From contig CALZFC010000058.1 of assembly GCA_945643635.1 (NCBI GenBank), positions 930,001-994,000 of the forward strand: a stretch of 64,000 nucleotides of DNA, read 5' to 3'. The translations under genes were made by a program, and so were the position numbers. The stretch comes from Allodiplogaster sudhausi. Taxonomy: Eukaryota; Nematoda; Chromadorea; Rhabditida; Diplogasteridae. This document shows positions 12,601 to 25,100 of the stretch, in pieces; positions within the stretch are counted from its first letter, which is position 1, and each line of letters starts with the position of its first letter. Under the pieces are notes generated by a model. That model searched no databases, was not told where the DNA came from, and saw only the letters and a program-made list of their open reading frames with translations.

Positions 12601-14969
12601 GACGTCTGCCAGCGAAGCAGTGTCTGTAGTAGTAGCCACCGAGGTCCTGTGGCTCTATCACCGTCTTTGGCTGGCGAGCCGCGCAGAGGCGGCCCCCGAG
12701 ATACACGTTCGAGACGTCCTCGAGGATACCTGCCTGAAGAAACAAAAGAGAGAGAGATATAGAGAGTTGAGAGGGTAGAGAACAGAAGAAAGCGAGGTTC
12801 GAGAGAGTTAGAGATGTGGTCGAAGAAAAGAAAGAAGGTCAGACCTCGGCAGCGGTGTGCTCCCTCTGCCATCCTTCTTGCTCGTGTGCATCCACAACGA
12901 GTTCACGAGTCTGGCGAGAGAGGGCGACGCGGCGGATCGGCTCGCAACCCAGTTCATTCCTGTTCGGATTTATAGCTGCTTTTTAAAAAAGAAATCTCTA
13001 CTCATAAATCATAATTTAAAATCTTTTAAGACAGACATAATAAAAAAAACTGTTCGAGAATTGGAAGGTCTCACCGAAAAGCAGGGCAAGAAGCGAGCAA
13101 GTCATTCGACCGCCCATCCCCTACGTCGTCGTCGTTTGGACTCTGCGCCTGGCTCGCGCCCGTCATTCGAACCTCAAGCAGAAGTTCAGAAGTTATGTAC
13201 GTATGTAAACAGAGTCGTACTTCTGTGAGAGTCGGCGGAGGCAGGCCAAGAGCCCAACCGGTTGCCAGCGAGAGGACATCATGGAAGGCGCAGAGACGGG
13301 GGTGCGGAGGTCGCCACTCACGGGAGCCACTAAAGAGAGAGAGATTGAAAGCGAGAGAGAGAGAGAGAGAGAGAGCAAAAAGATAAATAGAAAAAGAGAG
13401 CCACGGACCCTGCCCGATCGTCGCGGTCGTTGTCGGTGGAAGTGGTGGAGGCCATCTCAGCTGAGATGGTGGACGTGGAAGGAAGAGAAGAAGCAGGATT
13501 AGAGGATGTCGTCTGCGGGAGCACTTCGGAGGCTGTACCTGTAAAAGACGCTCTCAATCTTCATTTCAAATCCACGAAGAAATATTATTAGGTTTTTAAC
13601 AACATTTTTATTTATTCATCTTTTTCATTTGATTGTTTATACATTTATATTATGGTTGATTATTCTAAAAATATTATTCTTATTACTTCAGGCTATTTCA
13701 CTTTTACTTTCCAAATGTTCCTAATGTGGACGATGCGTCCCCGAGGGAATATGAACTGGAATAACCAGCAGAGTATTATGTACATGTAATACACTTGGAT
13801 GTGGTAAACAAAATTCAATTAGTACAACCCGTGAAAGAGAGGAATTGAATAAAATATTATATTTTAAGAGAAAAAATTGATGACAATGCTCTGCGGTTAT
13901 TGTAGTCAGCAAAATTGGGAAATGAAAGAAAGACATGATGAGAAAATGAAAAAGGCCAAGGCGAGGTCGATGAGGAGACGAGAAAAACATAAGATGAAAG
14001 AATGACGGAATGAGCGGAATTGTGGAAGCGGAAATTGTGTGCCTCCCGTCTGCTTGAGAGGGAAGAGAGCAGAAGAAGAAGCGAGAGAGTGAGAGAGAAG
14101 AGAGTTGCATGAGAGACGCAGACGGCTCGAGAAGCGGGCGAGAGATGGAAATGCGCTTCTATCACGGAACTTCCGCTCGTTATACTTGCTGAGTATGTAC
14201 ATACGTATTTGAATGGAAAGTGAGAGAGAGAGAGCGAGAGAGAGAGCGAGAGAGAGGTGCTACTTTGGTTTCCGCGCAGCCCCCCCCCCTCTGGCGGACC
14301 TTCCATTCTCGATGCGCGATTTCATTTATCGTCGTCAGAAAGAGATATGCGTCGCAAGATAAAGAAGAGAATGCGAAGATTAGAGGGCAAAAAGCGAAGA
14401 TATCAATGGCATAAGCGTAAATATGGCCACATACAAAGAAAACTTGTGAATGCTCCAGAAGATTCTCGACCGTCTTTTTCTAAAGACAAAATCCGACTGG
14501 AGAAAAAAACAATACAAAGGCCAAAGGCGAACTCGTTTTATTTTTAGATAAAAAGTGAAAAAGAAAAAAAATAGAGAATAGTCTTACCACCCATGACGAC
14601 TGCAATGACTGAGCCACGCCGATTGAACATATCCAGAGCACGGGCTGTTGCACCCGCGCTGCTGCAAAGGAGAAGAATGAAAAGGAGAGAAGATCCCAGC
14701 TCCGTCACACATCAGAAGGTTCATCTTCACATGGAAAGGTATTCTAGATCTTCAAGGAAATACTTGGAAGGTCTTTTCTCCATAATAGATCGACCTCCAC
14801 TGGAGTCATGCTCTCAAAAGTATGGAAGCAAGCAAAGTGAGGGTGGATGGAGTCTCCTGACGGATAAAATGACGGCATGCAATACTCTATTCACAAGCAC
14901 AGCGACAGGAAGTAAAAAAGCAGCGGATCGCTTTACATCTGATTCTACATTGCCCCTGTTATTCTTTGT

Positions 14970-15010
<41 letters not shown>

Positions 15011-15362
15011 TCCTCTTTCTTTCGTTCTTTCTTTCTAAATATCCCCAAATCGCGGCTCTGCTCGCTGTCCTCCACTTTCGACATTTTGCATCTATATATT
15101 ATATATATATATATGTCTACATTCGATTCAACAACTCTCGCAAATACGCTGCTTTTCTACCATAAAACGACTAGAAATAGGAGAAGCAAAAAAAGAATGA
15201 AGCCAAGGTTGGGTGTCTAACTCCATCTCGGAACGCGCGGCACGAACCAAGACGCGGCTGGCCGCGCCAGCTGCGGCAGACGACGCGGACGAAGAGAGCG
15301 ACGCGAGACGGCCCGGCCGGCCCGGCCCCGCCGAGTTGGAAGGGACTGTGGAAGAGGTAGCC
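6612..15362 (-). CDS. SIPA1-like Rap GTPase-activating protein (RapGAP-PDZ-coiled coil)
   Basis: About 25 short exons read from high to low coordinates. N-terminal, Ser/Pro-rich: 15362-15225 (approx.), about 14660-14590 ([15 protein letters not shown]), 13537-13410. RapGAP domain: ARVEYF-type segment with [11 protein letters not shown] near 12470, [19 protein letters not shown] near 11480, [17 protein letters not shown] near 11330, [17 protein letters not shown] near 10930 and [16 protein letters not shown] near 10770, which keeps the His and the catalytic Asn-thumb of RapGAPs. Then [12 protein letters not shown] near 10090. PDZ: 8515-8655 ([14 protein letters not shown]) and about 8247-8107 (DGSPRRG). 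C-terminal leucine zipper: 6880-6755 ([15 protein letters not shown]), 6689-6612 with stop TAG. Order and motifs match SIPA1/SIPA1L, which convert Rap-GTP to Rap-GDP at adhesion sites and synapses. Start codon not found; more 5' exons may lie up to 16132. A TTAA MITE and a 20-bp hairpin sit in introns. Confidence 0.88.
8302..8490. mobile_element. TTAA-flanked palindromic MITE in RapGAP intron
   Basis: Starts TTAAAGGAGGGCGA at 8302 and ends with its complement TCGCCCTCCTTTAA at 8490: 14 perfect bases, then imperfect complementarity continues inward (GAAAAAT, ATTGCCGCG, CTCTCA, GCTATTTT), so the whole 189 bp is nearly one hairpin. TTAA at both ends is the target of piggyBac-type transposases. 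It lies in the intron between the two PDZ exons (8515-8655 and about 8107-8247) and does not disturb the frame. Confidence 0.7.
10387..10446. other. Intronic hairpin, pre-miRNA-sized
   Basis: ATCTCGAAAGAACGTATGAA at 10387-10406 is perfectly complementary to 10427-10446; allowing one A·C mismatch the stem extends three more pairs (TGC/GCA), leaving a 12-nt loop. It lies in the intron between the RapGAP exons at about 10260-10360 and 10536-10610. The size is compatible with a small pre-miRNA or mirtron-like hairpin, but nothing here proves transcription or processing. Confidence 0.4.
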
Positions 15363-15800
15363 AGCTGGAGGAGAAGAGAGCAGAGAGAGAGAGAGGGGGG
15401 GAGCTGCTGAGGAAGAACACCACACGAGCGGCTAGAAGGAAGTGGGTTTTGGCGATATCTGGAGGTAATGACACGCGATAAGATCTCATATGTACATAGT
15501 TACTCTCGTTTAGTTCTCGCTCCCCAACCCACTCTCTCTTCCATTGGGCCTTCGATGGGACACGCCTCCTACATTAACATATGTATATGCAAATATCGTC
15601 TTTCATGTTTCAACTGGGAATGAAGGCTTGCACGTGCTACAGTTTCAGGTGGTCGCCCACTTCTGCAGCTTTTCTTGAGCTCATTCATAGTGCAAATTAA
15701 AATGAAACGCAAGTCAAGCAAGCAAGAGGGTAGCCAGTTTGGCAGATTCGGAATATTAATAAACAATTGGCATGTGACATTTGGATAGAAATCCTCTTTC

Positions 15801-15851
15801 TGCAAATATACAGCTGCTTCTCTTTAAAAGAGAAGCAGCTGTATATTTGCA
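15801..15851. repeat. 51-bp near-perfect palindrome
   Basis: TGCAAATATACAGCTGCTTC at 15801 continues into its own complement around a single central A, giving 25-bp arms with no usable loop. Such a sequence would extrude as a cruciform rather than act as a miRNA precursor. It lies about 440 bp upstream of the most 5' exon called for the RapGAP gene. Confidence 0.7.
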
Positions 15852-17178
15852 TTTTTTGTGTGCATATTCAGAAGTATAGCTTTAACAAAATACATGAAGT
15901 ATAACTGGTTCTGATCTTTTCTGATTTAATAGACATAAAGGGAAAAGTATCTGACCAAGTTGTGAACTTCTTGTTGTCTGTCCTCGCTCTGACGATGGCA
16001 GCGCCTTTCCAGTCGCGGGTTTAGTGGAAAGAGCACGTGGCCGGATTAGAACTTCCGGCCAGCTTCTTCGGCCTCTTCTTCTGCTTCCTTCCAAATCTAC
16101 ACTCCAGACATTCTCCACCCAGCACGACCTCGTCTACAATTTATGCGAATTTGCATGAATCTTTCACTCTTGAAGGAAGGCAGCGAAGGACGACTGTCTA
16201 CGAGAAAGCATGCGATACAATTCAAAAGAATGAAGGGCACTACAAATTGGTTGCGGCGCCAATTTGGCATCCTCAAGAAAAGGAAACTTAGATGCGTTGA
16301 ATGTGACACTGAATTTGGAATACAGATGTTGAAAATTAGAAAGCAAATAATTCAGATAAAGAAATTCGGGGGAAAATGAAAAAAAAAATTTTTCAGGAAA
16401 AATTATAATAGATGAACTGTGCATTTGCATATGTATATATGGCATGTAAATTGTTGGTTTCGATCCTACTGGTACCTACACATGTGTGTTGCTAAAGCAA
16501 GAGATAATTAGAATGAAAATAGTGCTAATAAGTGAAAGAAAGAGCGGACATACCGAGAATAATTAATAAAAAAAAAGAATAGTCGAAAGAAAACTAGAGA
16601 AAGAGAAGTTGAAGCGTCTTTCTTGAGCGCTCAATATATGTAAACAGCATACGGGACCGACAACGGACAGAGCCATAACGGCATCAGAGGAAAGAGAAAC
16701 AGCAGAGAGAGAGCAGAAAGAGAGAGAGAGAGAGAGGGGAAGGAGAGAGGGCAGAGATTGGCCTGAGGGGAGAGGGAAATGGGTTCGAGAAGACCTGAGG
16801 CGCACTAAGATCCCTCCATGAAAAGGAAGATGACAACTAGGAAGAGAGAAGGACAGAAATCGAGGAAAAGAGGCTAGTATAATACGCCGAGAAAAACATG
16901 TGCCTTATGAGGCTTTATGTCATCCATGGCTTAAAGTGCCCTGTCGCCAAGAGAAGAGGAGAGAAAGAGAGAGGAATATTACAGAGGAATCAGAGAGACG
17001 CTGATGGACAAAGTGAACGATGGGAAATAAAAGATTGACCAAGAATTTGGACGGCTAGAAAATACGTGTTCAAAATAAATGCGAAGGTGAATCAAGGAAG
17101 TTTTGATCCATTCTTGCTTATCCTATCCTGTTCATAAAAAGCAGTGCGCCAATAATAGCTAGCCATATGTACATATGT
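15852..17178. other. Upstream region with one possible minus-strand exon
   Basis: Mostly GA-rich, low-complexity DNA. A minus-strand segment 16132-16039 follows a good acceptor and is open (DEVVLGGECLEC then a Lys/Arg-rich stretch); it could be a further 5' exon of the RapGAP gene, but the link is not phase-proven. Nothing else is supported. Confidence 0.3.
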
Positions 17179-17687
17179 ACAGTACCGCCCACGAGCCAGG
17201 GAATACGGCTCGAGCGGCTCCGAGCGGCTCGAGCGGATCCGAGCCGCTCGAGCCACTAGGAGCCGCGTTGAATTACAAGCCACAGAGTGAATATTTTGGC
17301 TTTATGTTACTTGTTCCATGCTCAGAAAACATTCCTCTGTCGATTCTGCTAGAAAAAAGCGAAATAAAATGCCGAAATAAAAATACGTTATTTCCGTACA
17401 TTCCTGATGACAAATATGGTGCTGCGTCTTAAAGTGTATGGTGCTTGGTGTAATTTATGATCACTTTGGCTACTTGCCATGTTTTCAGACAACGGAAATA
17501 AGCACAGCTCTGGCCTTTTTTCTTCCTCTGATGTAAAATGCAGCAAAATATGGGCAGCGGTTGGGATTCGAACATGTGACACTCAAAACAAAAAGCGTAT
17601 CGCGCAAGCCACTGCGCCACACAGATCGTTACCGGGAACCCTAGCCAGACGTTGACAATGGATTAGCCACCAAATGTGCTAGGAGCA

Positions 17688-17746
<59 letters not shown>

Positions 17747-18504
17747 CACTCACTCTCTACTTCTCGGTCAAGTCTGGATTTTTCCTCGCTTTTCCTCCGA
17801 TTCGAGCGATCCTCCAATTTATTCTCCCTTGCTTTTTTCCACTCGCTACTCTTATTCTGGGCAAAACATTCGCACCAGTTGGGGTTAGAACCGGCGACAC
17901 TCAAAACTGCGGGCGGGCGCGTAACTTACTGCGCCACACACGACACGCATGGAGTCCCTCCTCTTTCTTCCAACTGGTGAAAATGTTTTAATAAGATGAG
18001 GAGCATAGAATGTGAAAATTAGAGCTCGAAGTGAGTGATCGCTGAAAGCGAAGGCGAAGAAAGACTTTCACTAAAATGTACTAGAAACACTTTCTGTCTC
18101 TGTCTCTCTCTGTCTCTGTCTCTGCCTCTGCCTCTCTCTGTCTCTGTTTCTGTCTCTGTCTCTGTTTCTCTCTCTCTCTCCACTCTCTCTTTTACTTCTC
18201 TCCCCCCCCATCTCGTAACCTCGTGCTACTGCGCCACCAAGTCAAGTCTGAGGTCTCCTGCCAGACTTTAATAAACCGCTTGGAAGAAAGAGGAGGGACT
18301 CCATGCGTGTCGTGTGTGGCGCAGTAAGTTGCGCCCGCCCGCAGTTTTGAGTGTCGCCGGTTCTAACCCCAACTGGTGCGAATGTTTTGCCCAGAATAAG
18401 AGTAGCGAGTGGAAAAAAGCAAGGGAGAATAAATTGGAGGATCGCTCGAATCGGAGGAAAAGCGAGGAAAAATCCTGACTTGACCGAGAAGTAGAGAGTG
18501 AGTG

Positions 18505-18548
<44 letters not shown>

Positions 18549-19061
18549 AAGTGCTCCTAGCACATTTGGTGGCTAATCCATTGTCAACGTCTGGCTAGGG
18601 TTCCCGGTAACGATCTGTGTTGCGCAGTGGCTTGCGCGATACGCTTTTTGTTTTGAGTGTCACATGTTCGAATCCCAACCGCTGCCTATATTTTGCTGCA
18701 TTTTACATCAGAAGAAGAAAAAAGGCCAGAGCTGTGCTTATTTCCGTTGTCTGAAAACATGGCAAGTAGCCAAAGTGATCATAAATTACACCAAGCACCA
18801 TACACTTTAAGACGCAGCACCATATTTGTCATCAGGAATGTACGGAAATAACGTATTTTTATTTCGGCATTTTATTTCGCTTTTTTCTAGCAGAATCGAC
18901 AGAGGAATGTTTTCTGAGCATGGAACAAGTAACATAAAGCCAAAATATTCACTCTGTGGCGTGTAATTCAACGCGGCTCCTAGCGGCTCGAGCGGCTCGG
19001 ATCCGCTCGAGCCGCTCGGAGCCGCGCGAGTAGTATCCCCTGGCTCGTGGGCGGTACTGTA
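17179..19061. repeat. 1.9-kb fold-back (long inverted repeat) with tRNA-like modules
   Basis: 17179-17973 is repeated in inverted orientation at 18280-19061 with only scattered differences; the spacer (17974-18279) is CT-rich. Each arm holds, from outside in, a GC-rich CGGCTCGAGCGG block, about 300 bp of unique sequence, one tRNA-like module (A-box TGGCGCAGTGGC, B-box GTTCGAATCC; near 17560-17630 and 18610-18680), a long CT/GA tract (17690-17757 / 18499-18557), and a second tRNA-like module (GGCGCAGTAAGTT … GGTTCTAACCCC; near 17880-17945 and 18315-18375). No protein is encoded; mirrored open frames of CT-tracts are artefacts. Confidence 0.85.
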
Positions 19062-20719
19062 TCTCTTCTTTGCTCATTTATTTGCTTCTTTGCTCTTCTT
19101 CGCTAAATAAAGGAATAATTTAAATGTTTTCACTACGAATCGTAGCCATTCGATGGCAAACCAGCATCACTTAATTAAACAATTTATGTTTACTATTTGA
19201 TGTCAAGAAATGAATCGAGAGGATCTCGTTTGCGTTTAATTTCCCTTTCTTCGTGCGGGGAAAGAGAAGCAACATCCTCGCATGGCCAGTTCCATGGCAA
19301 GGCCTCCTCGCATTATCTAGCCAAGTCTCCTAGGAATCGGCCCTCTCTCGTCACAACAGATTACCGAGAATCTTGGGATGGGATGGACAAAATTGGACAG
19401 AAGCCAAAGAACAAAAAGAAAGTGGATCCAGTAATGAGAACGGAGAAGGCAAGGATTCGGGAAAACAGAGGCCATATGACTGCAGAATGCGAGTGAAGAG
19501 AAACGCTGCATAATTTGGTGAAGAAAGGGGAAAAGAGCAAAAAGCAACAAGTGTGAATCAAACTGCTTGATTCTCCGTGGGTCGTAGATCAAAAACGCTT
19601 GAAGCCAACGGAAAAAAAACTAATACATCATTTTCTGTAAAGACTCTCTCAATGGATTTTCCATGGCGATGTACATATACATATATTTGTATGTATATGA
19701 GAATAAAGGCAGGGGTTGGTGTATGATATCGCAGTCGAGTGGAAGAAGAAGAGGACTCCACGGCGTCTTCCGGTCGTCTGTAGTCCACTGTCTGTTCTCT
19801 CTCTCACTAACTCTCTCTTACTCATTCTCGCTCTCTCTCTATTTCGCCCTCTCTCTCAAGCTCTCTAACTCTCTCACTCTCTCATCGACCATCCACCATC
19901 TATATACTATATACTTTGCGCTGCTCGAGGGATATGCGACAGGAGAAAGAGCTGAAAAGAATGAACTGCCGATCGAAGAGATCCGGAAATAACATGCAAA
20001 AGGTGTGAAAAGGTGTATGTGTATCTTGTACTCAGAAAGCGAGTGCGAGAGAAATGAAGCTGCGAGAGACTGAGAGAATAGAGAGGAAGCAGGGAGGAAT
20101 ACAAGGTGTACTAGTGAAGTGGCAGATGTACATATGTATGTAATACAAGTCAGCAGGCTCTTCGCAAACATGTTTGATGGTTGGAGAGAGCGAGCAGAGA
20201 AGAATAGAGAAAGAGGGGAGAAGTTGAGGAGGGGGAGAAGAAGAAAAGAGAGGTCAGAGAAAGAGAAGGGATGGCAGAGGAGGGGAAGAGGAGAGATATG
20301 GGGAGAGAGGGGGAGAGAAGGGGGGAGAGAGGAGAGAGGGGGAGAGAAGGGGGAGAGAGGAGGGAGGGGGAGAGAAGGGGAGAGAGGAGGGAGGGGGAGG
20401 CTACAGAAGGCTGGGGCTCGAAGGCTTGCTTGCTTGCACGCTAGCACTGAAGAGCCGACACTTTTTAGCCGCCACTTCCATTCTCTGTTCCTCTCGGAAC
20501 GCCATGCTCTATCTCTAACGTTCCTACTCTAACTCGCTCTCAAGCCCTCTTTGATGTTCTAACTGACAGCAGTTGTTCCACACTGAGCGAAGGTGCAGAC
20601 CACATTTACAAGGAACATCTGAAGAAGGAAACGAAAACAAAGAACAGCACGAGTGCTACGATCTGTTTTACAGGTGCATCGACTTTTAAAACAGTTCAAC
20701 ATATCAAATTTTCATTTAG
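19062..20719. other. Low-complexity intergenic region
   Basis: CT/GA-rich tracts (for example 19795-19885 and 20285-20400) dominate. Open frames here are translations of simple repeats. No exon chain, RNA gene or element boundary is seen. Confidence 0.5.
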
Positions 20720-21390
20720 AATTCCGCAACAGTTTCCAAAACTCTAGTGGATATGGAGAACAGAAAAGTATGTGAAGAAGACTCTGCAAATGGTTCTCAG
20801 GCAGAAAAGCGAAGGAAGACGTCCAGGATGGCCTTTTCATGGTTGAGTCTGGGAAAACCGCATGGGTAAAGCTCCGAACAAACTCCGCATGCGGGCAATG
20901 CCTTATTTTTAGAAAACTCGCAAGTTTTTTTTGCTTTCAAATGCGAAATCTCTTTTTGTGACTTTCCCATGCTTTCCGGTTAGCAACTCTTGGAGGCCTG
21001 GGTTGTGATCAAATGAAAAAAAGCTAGAGTAAAAAATTTACGAGCAAAATAAAACGTAACTATTGTTTATTGATATGCATATAGTATGTATATATGAAGA
21101 TAGGCTTTTCAAAATTAGTAGTTCGGCATTATGTTAGTTAGCAAAAGCAGCAAAATTTTACATAATGCCATGATGCCAAGTCGCAGTATGCAAAAAATTG
21201 TTAGTCATACATGCATGGTCATTCCAAGTTGCATGCCGGAAGCGGCTGGGATCTATTGGGACTTCTTTTACCTCGAAGTCCCTCTCCTATGCAAGCGGCA
21301 TATCCGGCGTTAATCTCCTCTCAGACGATGACTTTGCATTTAGAGACGCAAGTGGATCAAGGAGTTGTCACCATTATGCAAAAATTCTCA
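20720..21390 (+). CDS. Possible two-exon fragment of an unrecognised gene
   Basis: Exon 20720-20865 follows TTTCATTTAG and ends at a GTAAAG donor in phase 2; it reads DMENRKVCEEDSANG then a basic KRRK cluster and MAFSWLSLGK. A second segment from 21279 after an acceptor (ACCTCGAAG) continues in the right phase (PSPMQAAYPALISSQ, then TLHLETQVDQGVV). First and last exons are not found and no domain is recognised. It is called only because splice sites and phase agree and the codons are not repeat-derived. Weak. Confidence 0.3.
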
Positions 21391-22184
21391 TTTTTTACGG
21401 AAAGTTAATCTCCCCTAATCTTCATAAAAGTAAAATTTGGAGAGAAAATGTAAAGACCCTTCTCTTTCAAGTGGTTTATGCGAGTTTATGAAGGAAATAG
21501 CTTTTTTTTTATCTTCGTAGCATTTCTGTTTACCGTTAATAGCAAAGATAACCATGAGATGAGAGAAGTAAACGTCTATAATAAGATGAAAAAGATAGGA
21601 TAGCAAGAGAGCAAAGATTAGCATTGTCCGGCAAAGGAATGACGCTGAAGCTTTCTTTCGATCTGCTCAGGCAGTCAATTCGTGTCAAGACGCCAATGCA
21701 GCTCACAGCGGCGGGAATTTTAAATCAAATTACTTGAGTAGGGGCTGTCGACGCTCTCTCATAGCAATTCGCTGTGTGAAAATGAACGGCAGAGAGCAAG
21801 AGAGAGTGAGAGAGAGAGAGAGAGAGAGAGTAGAAGAAAGGGCGACCGAAATATATAGGAAGGAGAAACTGGTTGGAAAATTTAGAAAGGCAGCATGATA
21901 AATAAGAAAGAAATATGTATGTCTGTGAATATAAATAATGGACGACAGATTAAGAGAAAAGCGGAAACGTTCAAAAATTAATATAGATATGTAGTGATTG
22001 ACTTCATAAAATAATTAAGCCATATTTTCTTCTGATTGTGAGATGTGTAAATATTTTTATTAGCATTTACTAACCATTATGTATTACATTTTTCAACCTC
22101 TTTCAACTTGGTGTCTTTCTGGAGTCTGCTCATGGTCAGTTGGATTTTCGGGCCAAGATGGGGAGAAGAATGGAAAAGAGGAAA

Positions 22185-25100
22185 AGAGAGAAAGAGAGAT
22201 AGAGAGGGAAATGTTGAGTAAGAGAGAAAGAGAGATAGAGAGGGAAATGTTGAGTAAGAGAGAAAGAGAGATAGAGAGGGAAATGTTGAGTAAGAGAGAA
22301 AGAGAGATAGAGAGGGAAATGTTGAGTAAGAGAGAAAGAGAGATAGAGAGGGAAATGTTGAGTAAGAGAGAAAGAGAGATAGAGAGGGAAATGTTGAGTA
22401 AGAGAGAAAGAGAGATAGAGAGGGAAATGTTGAGTAAGAGAGAAAGAGAGATAGAGAGGGAAATGTTGAGTAAGAGAGAAAGAGAGATAGAGAGGGAAAT
22501 GTTGAGTAAGAGAGAAAGAGAGATAGAGAGGGAAATGTTGAGTAAGAGAGAAAGAGAGATAGAGAGGGAAATGTTGAGTAAGAGAGAAAGAGAGATAGAG
22601 AGGGAAATGTTGAGTAAGAGAGAAAGAGAGATAGAGAGGGAAATGTTGAGTAAGAGAGAAAGAGAGATAGAGAGGGAAATGTTGAGTAAGAGAGAAAGAG
22701 AGATAGAGAGGGAAATGTTGAGTAAGAGAGAAAGAGAGATAGAGAGGGAAATGTTGAGTAAGAGAGAAAGAGAGATAGAGAGGGAAATGTTGAGTAAGAG
22801 AGAAAGAGAGATAGAGAGGGAAATGTTGAGTAAGAGAGAAAGAGAGATAGAGAGGGAAATGTTGAGTAAGAGAGAAAGAGAGATAGAGAGGGAAATGTTG
22901 AGTAAGAGAGAAAGAGAGATAGAGAGGGAAATGTTGAGTAAGAGAGAAAGAGAGATAGAGAGGGAAATGTTGAGTAAGAGAGAAAGAGAGATAGAGAGGG
23001 AAATGTTGAGTAAGAGAGAAAGAGAGATAGAGAGGGAAATGTTGAGTAAGAGAGAAAGAGAGATAGAGAGGGAAATGTTGAGTAAGAGAGAAAGAGAGAT
23101 AGAGAGGGAAATGTTGAGTAAGAGAGAAAGAGAGATAGAGAGGGAAATGTTGAGTAAGAGAGAAAGAGAGATAGAGAGGGAAATGTTGAGTAAGAGAGAA
23201 AGAGAGATAGAGAGGGAAATGTTGAGTAAGAGAGAAAGAGAGATAGAGAGGGAAATGTTGAGTAAGAGAGAAAGAGAGATAGAGAGGGAAATGTTGAGTA
23301 AGAGAGAAAGAGAGATAGAGAGGGAAATGTTGAGTAAGAGAGAAAGAGAGATAGAGAGGGAAATGTTGAGTAAGAGAGAAAGAGAGATAGAGAGGGAAAT
23401 GTTGAGTAAGAGAGAAAGAGAGATAGAGAGGGAAATGTTGAGTAAGAGAGAAAGAGAGATAGAGAGGGAAATGTTGAGTAAGAGAGAAAGAGAGATAGAG
23501 AGGGAAATGTTGAGTAAGAGAGAAAGAGAGATAGAGAGGGAAATGTTGAGTAAGAGAGAAAGAGAGATAGAGAGGGAAATGTTGAGTAAGAGAGAAAGAG
23601 AGATAGAGAGGGAAATGTTGAGTAAGAGAGAAAGAGAGATAGAGAGGGAAATGTTGAGTAAGAGAGAAAGAGAGATAGAGAGGGAAATGTTGAGTAAGAG
23701 AGAAAGAGAGATAGAGAGGGAAATGTTGAGTAAGAGAGAAAGAGAGATAGAGAGGGAAATGTTGAGTAAGAGAGAAAGAGAGATAGAGAGGGAAATGTTG
23801 AGTAAGAGAGAAAGAGAGATAGAGAGGGAAATGTTGAGTAAGAGAGAAAGAGAGATAGAGAGGGAAATGTTGAGTAAGAGAGAAAGAGAGATAGAGAGGG
23901 AAATGTTGAGTAAGAGAGAAAGAGAGATAGAGAGGGAAATGTTGAGTAAGAGAGAAAGAGAGATAGAGAGGGAAATGTTGAGTAAGAGAGAAAGAGAGAT
24001 AGAGAGGGAAATGTTGAGTAAGAGAGAAAGAGAGATAGAGAGGGAAATGTTGAGTAAGAGAGAAAGAGAGATAGAGAGGGAAATGTTGAGTAAGAGAGAA
24101 AGAGAGATAGAGAGGGAAATGTTGAGTAAGAGAGAAAGAGAGATAGAGAGGGAAATGTTGAGTAAGAGAGAAAGAGAGATAGAGAGGGAAATGTTGAGTA
24201 AGAGAGAAAGAGAGATAGAGAGGGAAATGTTGAGTAAGAGAGAAAGAGAGATAGAGAGGGAAATGTTGAGTAAGAGAGAAAGAGAGATAGAGAGGGAAAT
24301 GTTGAGTAAGAGAGAAAGAGAGATAGAGAGGGAAATGTTGAGTAAGAGAGAAAGAGAGATAGAGAGGGAAATGTTGAGTAAGAGAGAAAGAGAGATAGAG
24401 AGGGAAATGTTGAGTAAGAGAGAAAGAGAGATAGAGAGGGAAATGTTGAGTAAGAGAGAAAGAGAGATAGAGAGGGAAATGTTGAGTAAGAGAGAAAGAG
24501 AGATAGAGAGGGAAATGTTGAGTAAGAGAGAAAGAGAGATAGAGAGGGAAATGTTGAGTAAGAGAGAAAGAGAGATAGAGAGGGAAATGTTGAGTAAGAG
24601 AGAAAGAGAGATAGAGAGGGAAATGTTGAGTAAGAGAGAAAGAGAGATAGAGAGGGAAATGTTGAGTAAGAGAGAAAGAGAGATAGAGAGGGAAATGTTG
24701 AGTAAGAGAGAAAGAGAGATAGAGAGGGAAATGTTGAGTAAGAGAGAAAGAGAGATAGAGAGGGAAATGTTGAGTAAGAGAGAAAGAGAGATAGAGAGGG
24801 AAATGTTGAGTAAGAGAGAAAGAGAGATAGAGAGGGAAATGTTGAGTAAGAGAGAAAGAGAGATAGAGAGGGAAATGTTGAGTAAGAGAGAAAGAGAGAT
24901 AGAGAGGGAAATGTTGAGTAAGAGAGAAAGAGAGATAGAGAGGGAAATGTTGAGTAAGAGAGAAAGAGAGATAGAGAGGGAAATGTTGAGTAAGAGAGAA
25001 AGAGAGATAGAGAGGGAAATGTTGAGTAAGAGAGAAAGAGAGATAGAGAGGGAAATGTTGAGTAAGAGAGAAAGAGAGATAGAGAGGGAAATGTTGAGTA

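Noticed and set aside
17676..18563. Mirrored frames in opposite orientation as a duplicated gene pair
   Set aside because: They are the two arms of the long inverted repeat, and the frames are mostly CT-tract.
20580..20690. Possible exon upstream of 20720 (frames HECYDLFYRC or LSEGADHIYKEHL)
   Set aside because: Neither frame reaches the 20720 exon in the required phase, and no start or family support.
21639..21713. Short frame MTLKLSFDLLRQSIRV resembling the start of CRF/DH44-type hormones
   Set aside because: Another plus frame and a minus frame are equally open, and there is no signal peptide, dibasic site or amidation glycine. The likeness covers about ten residues.
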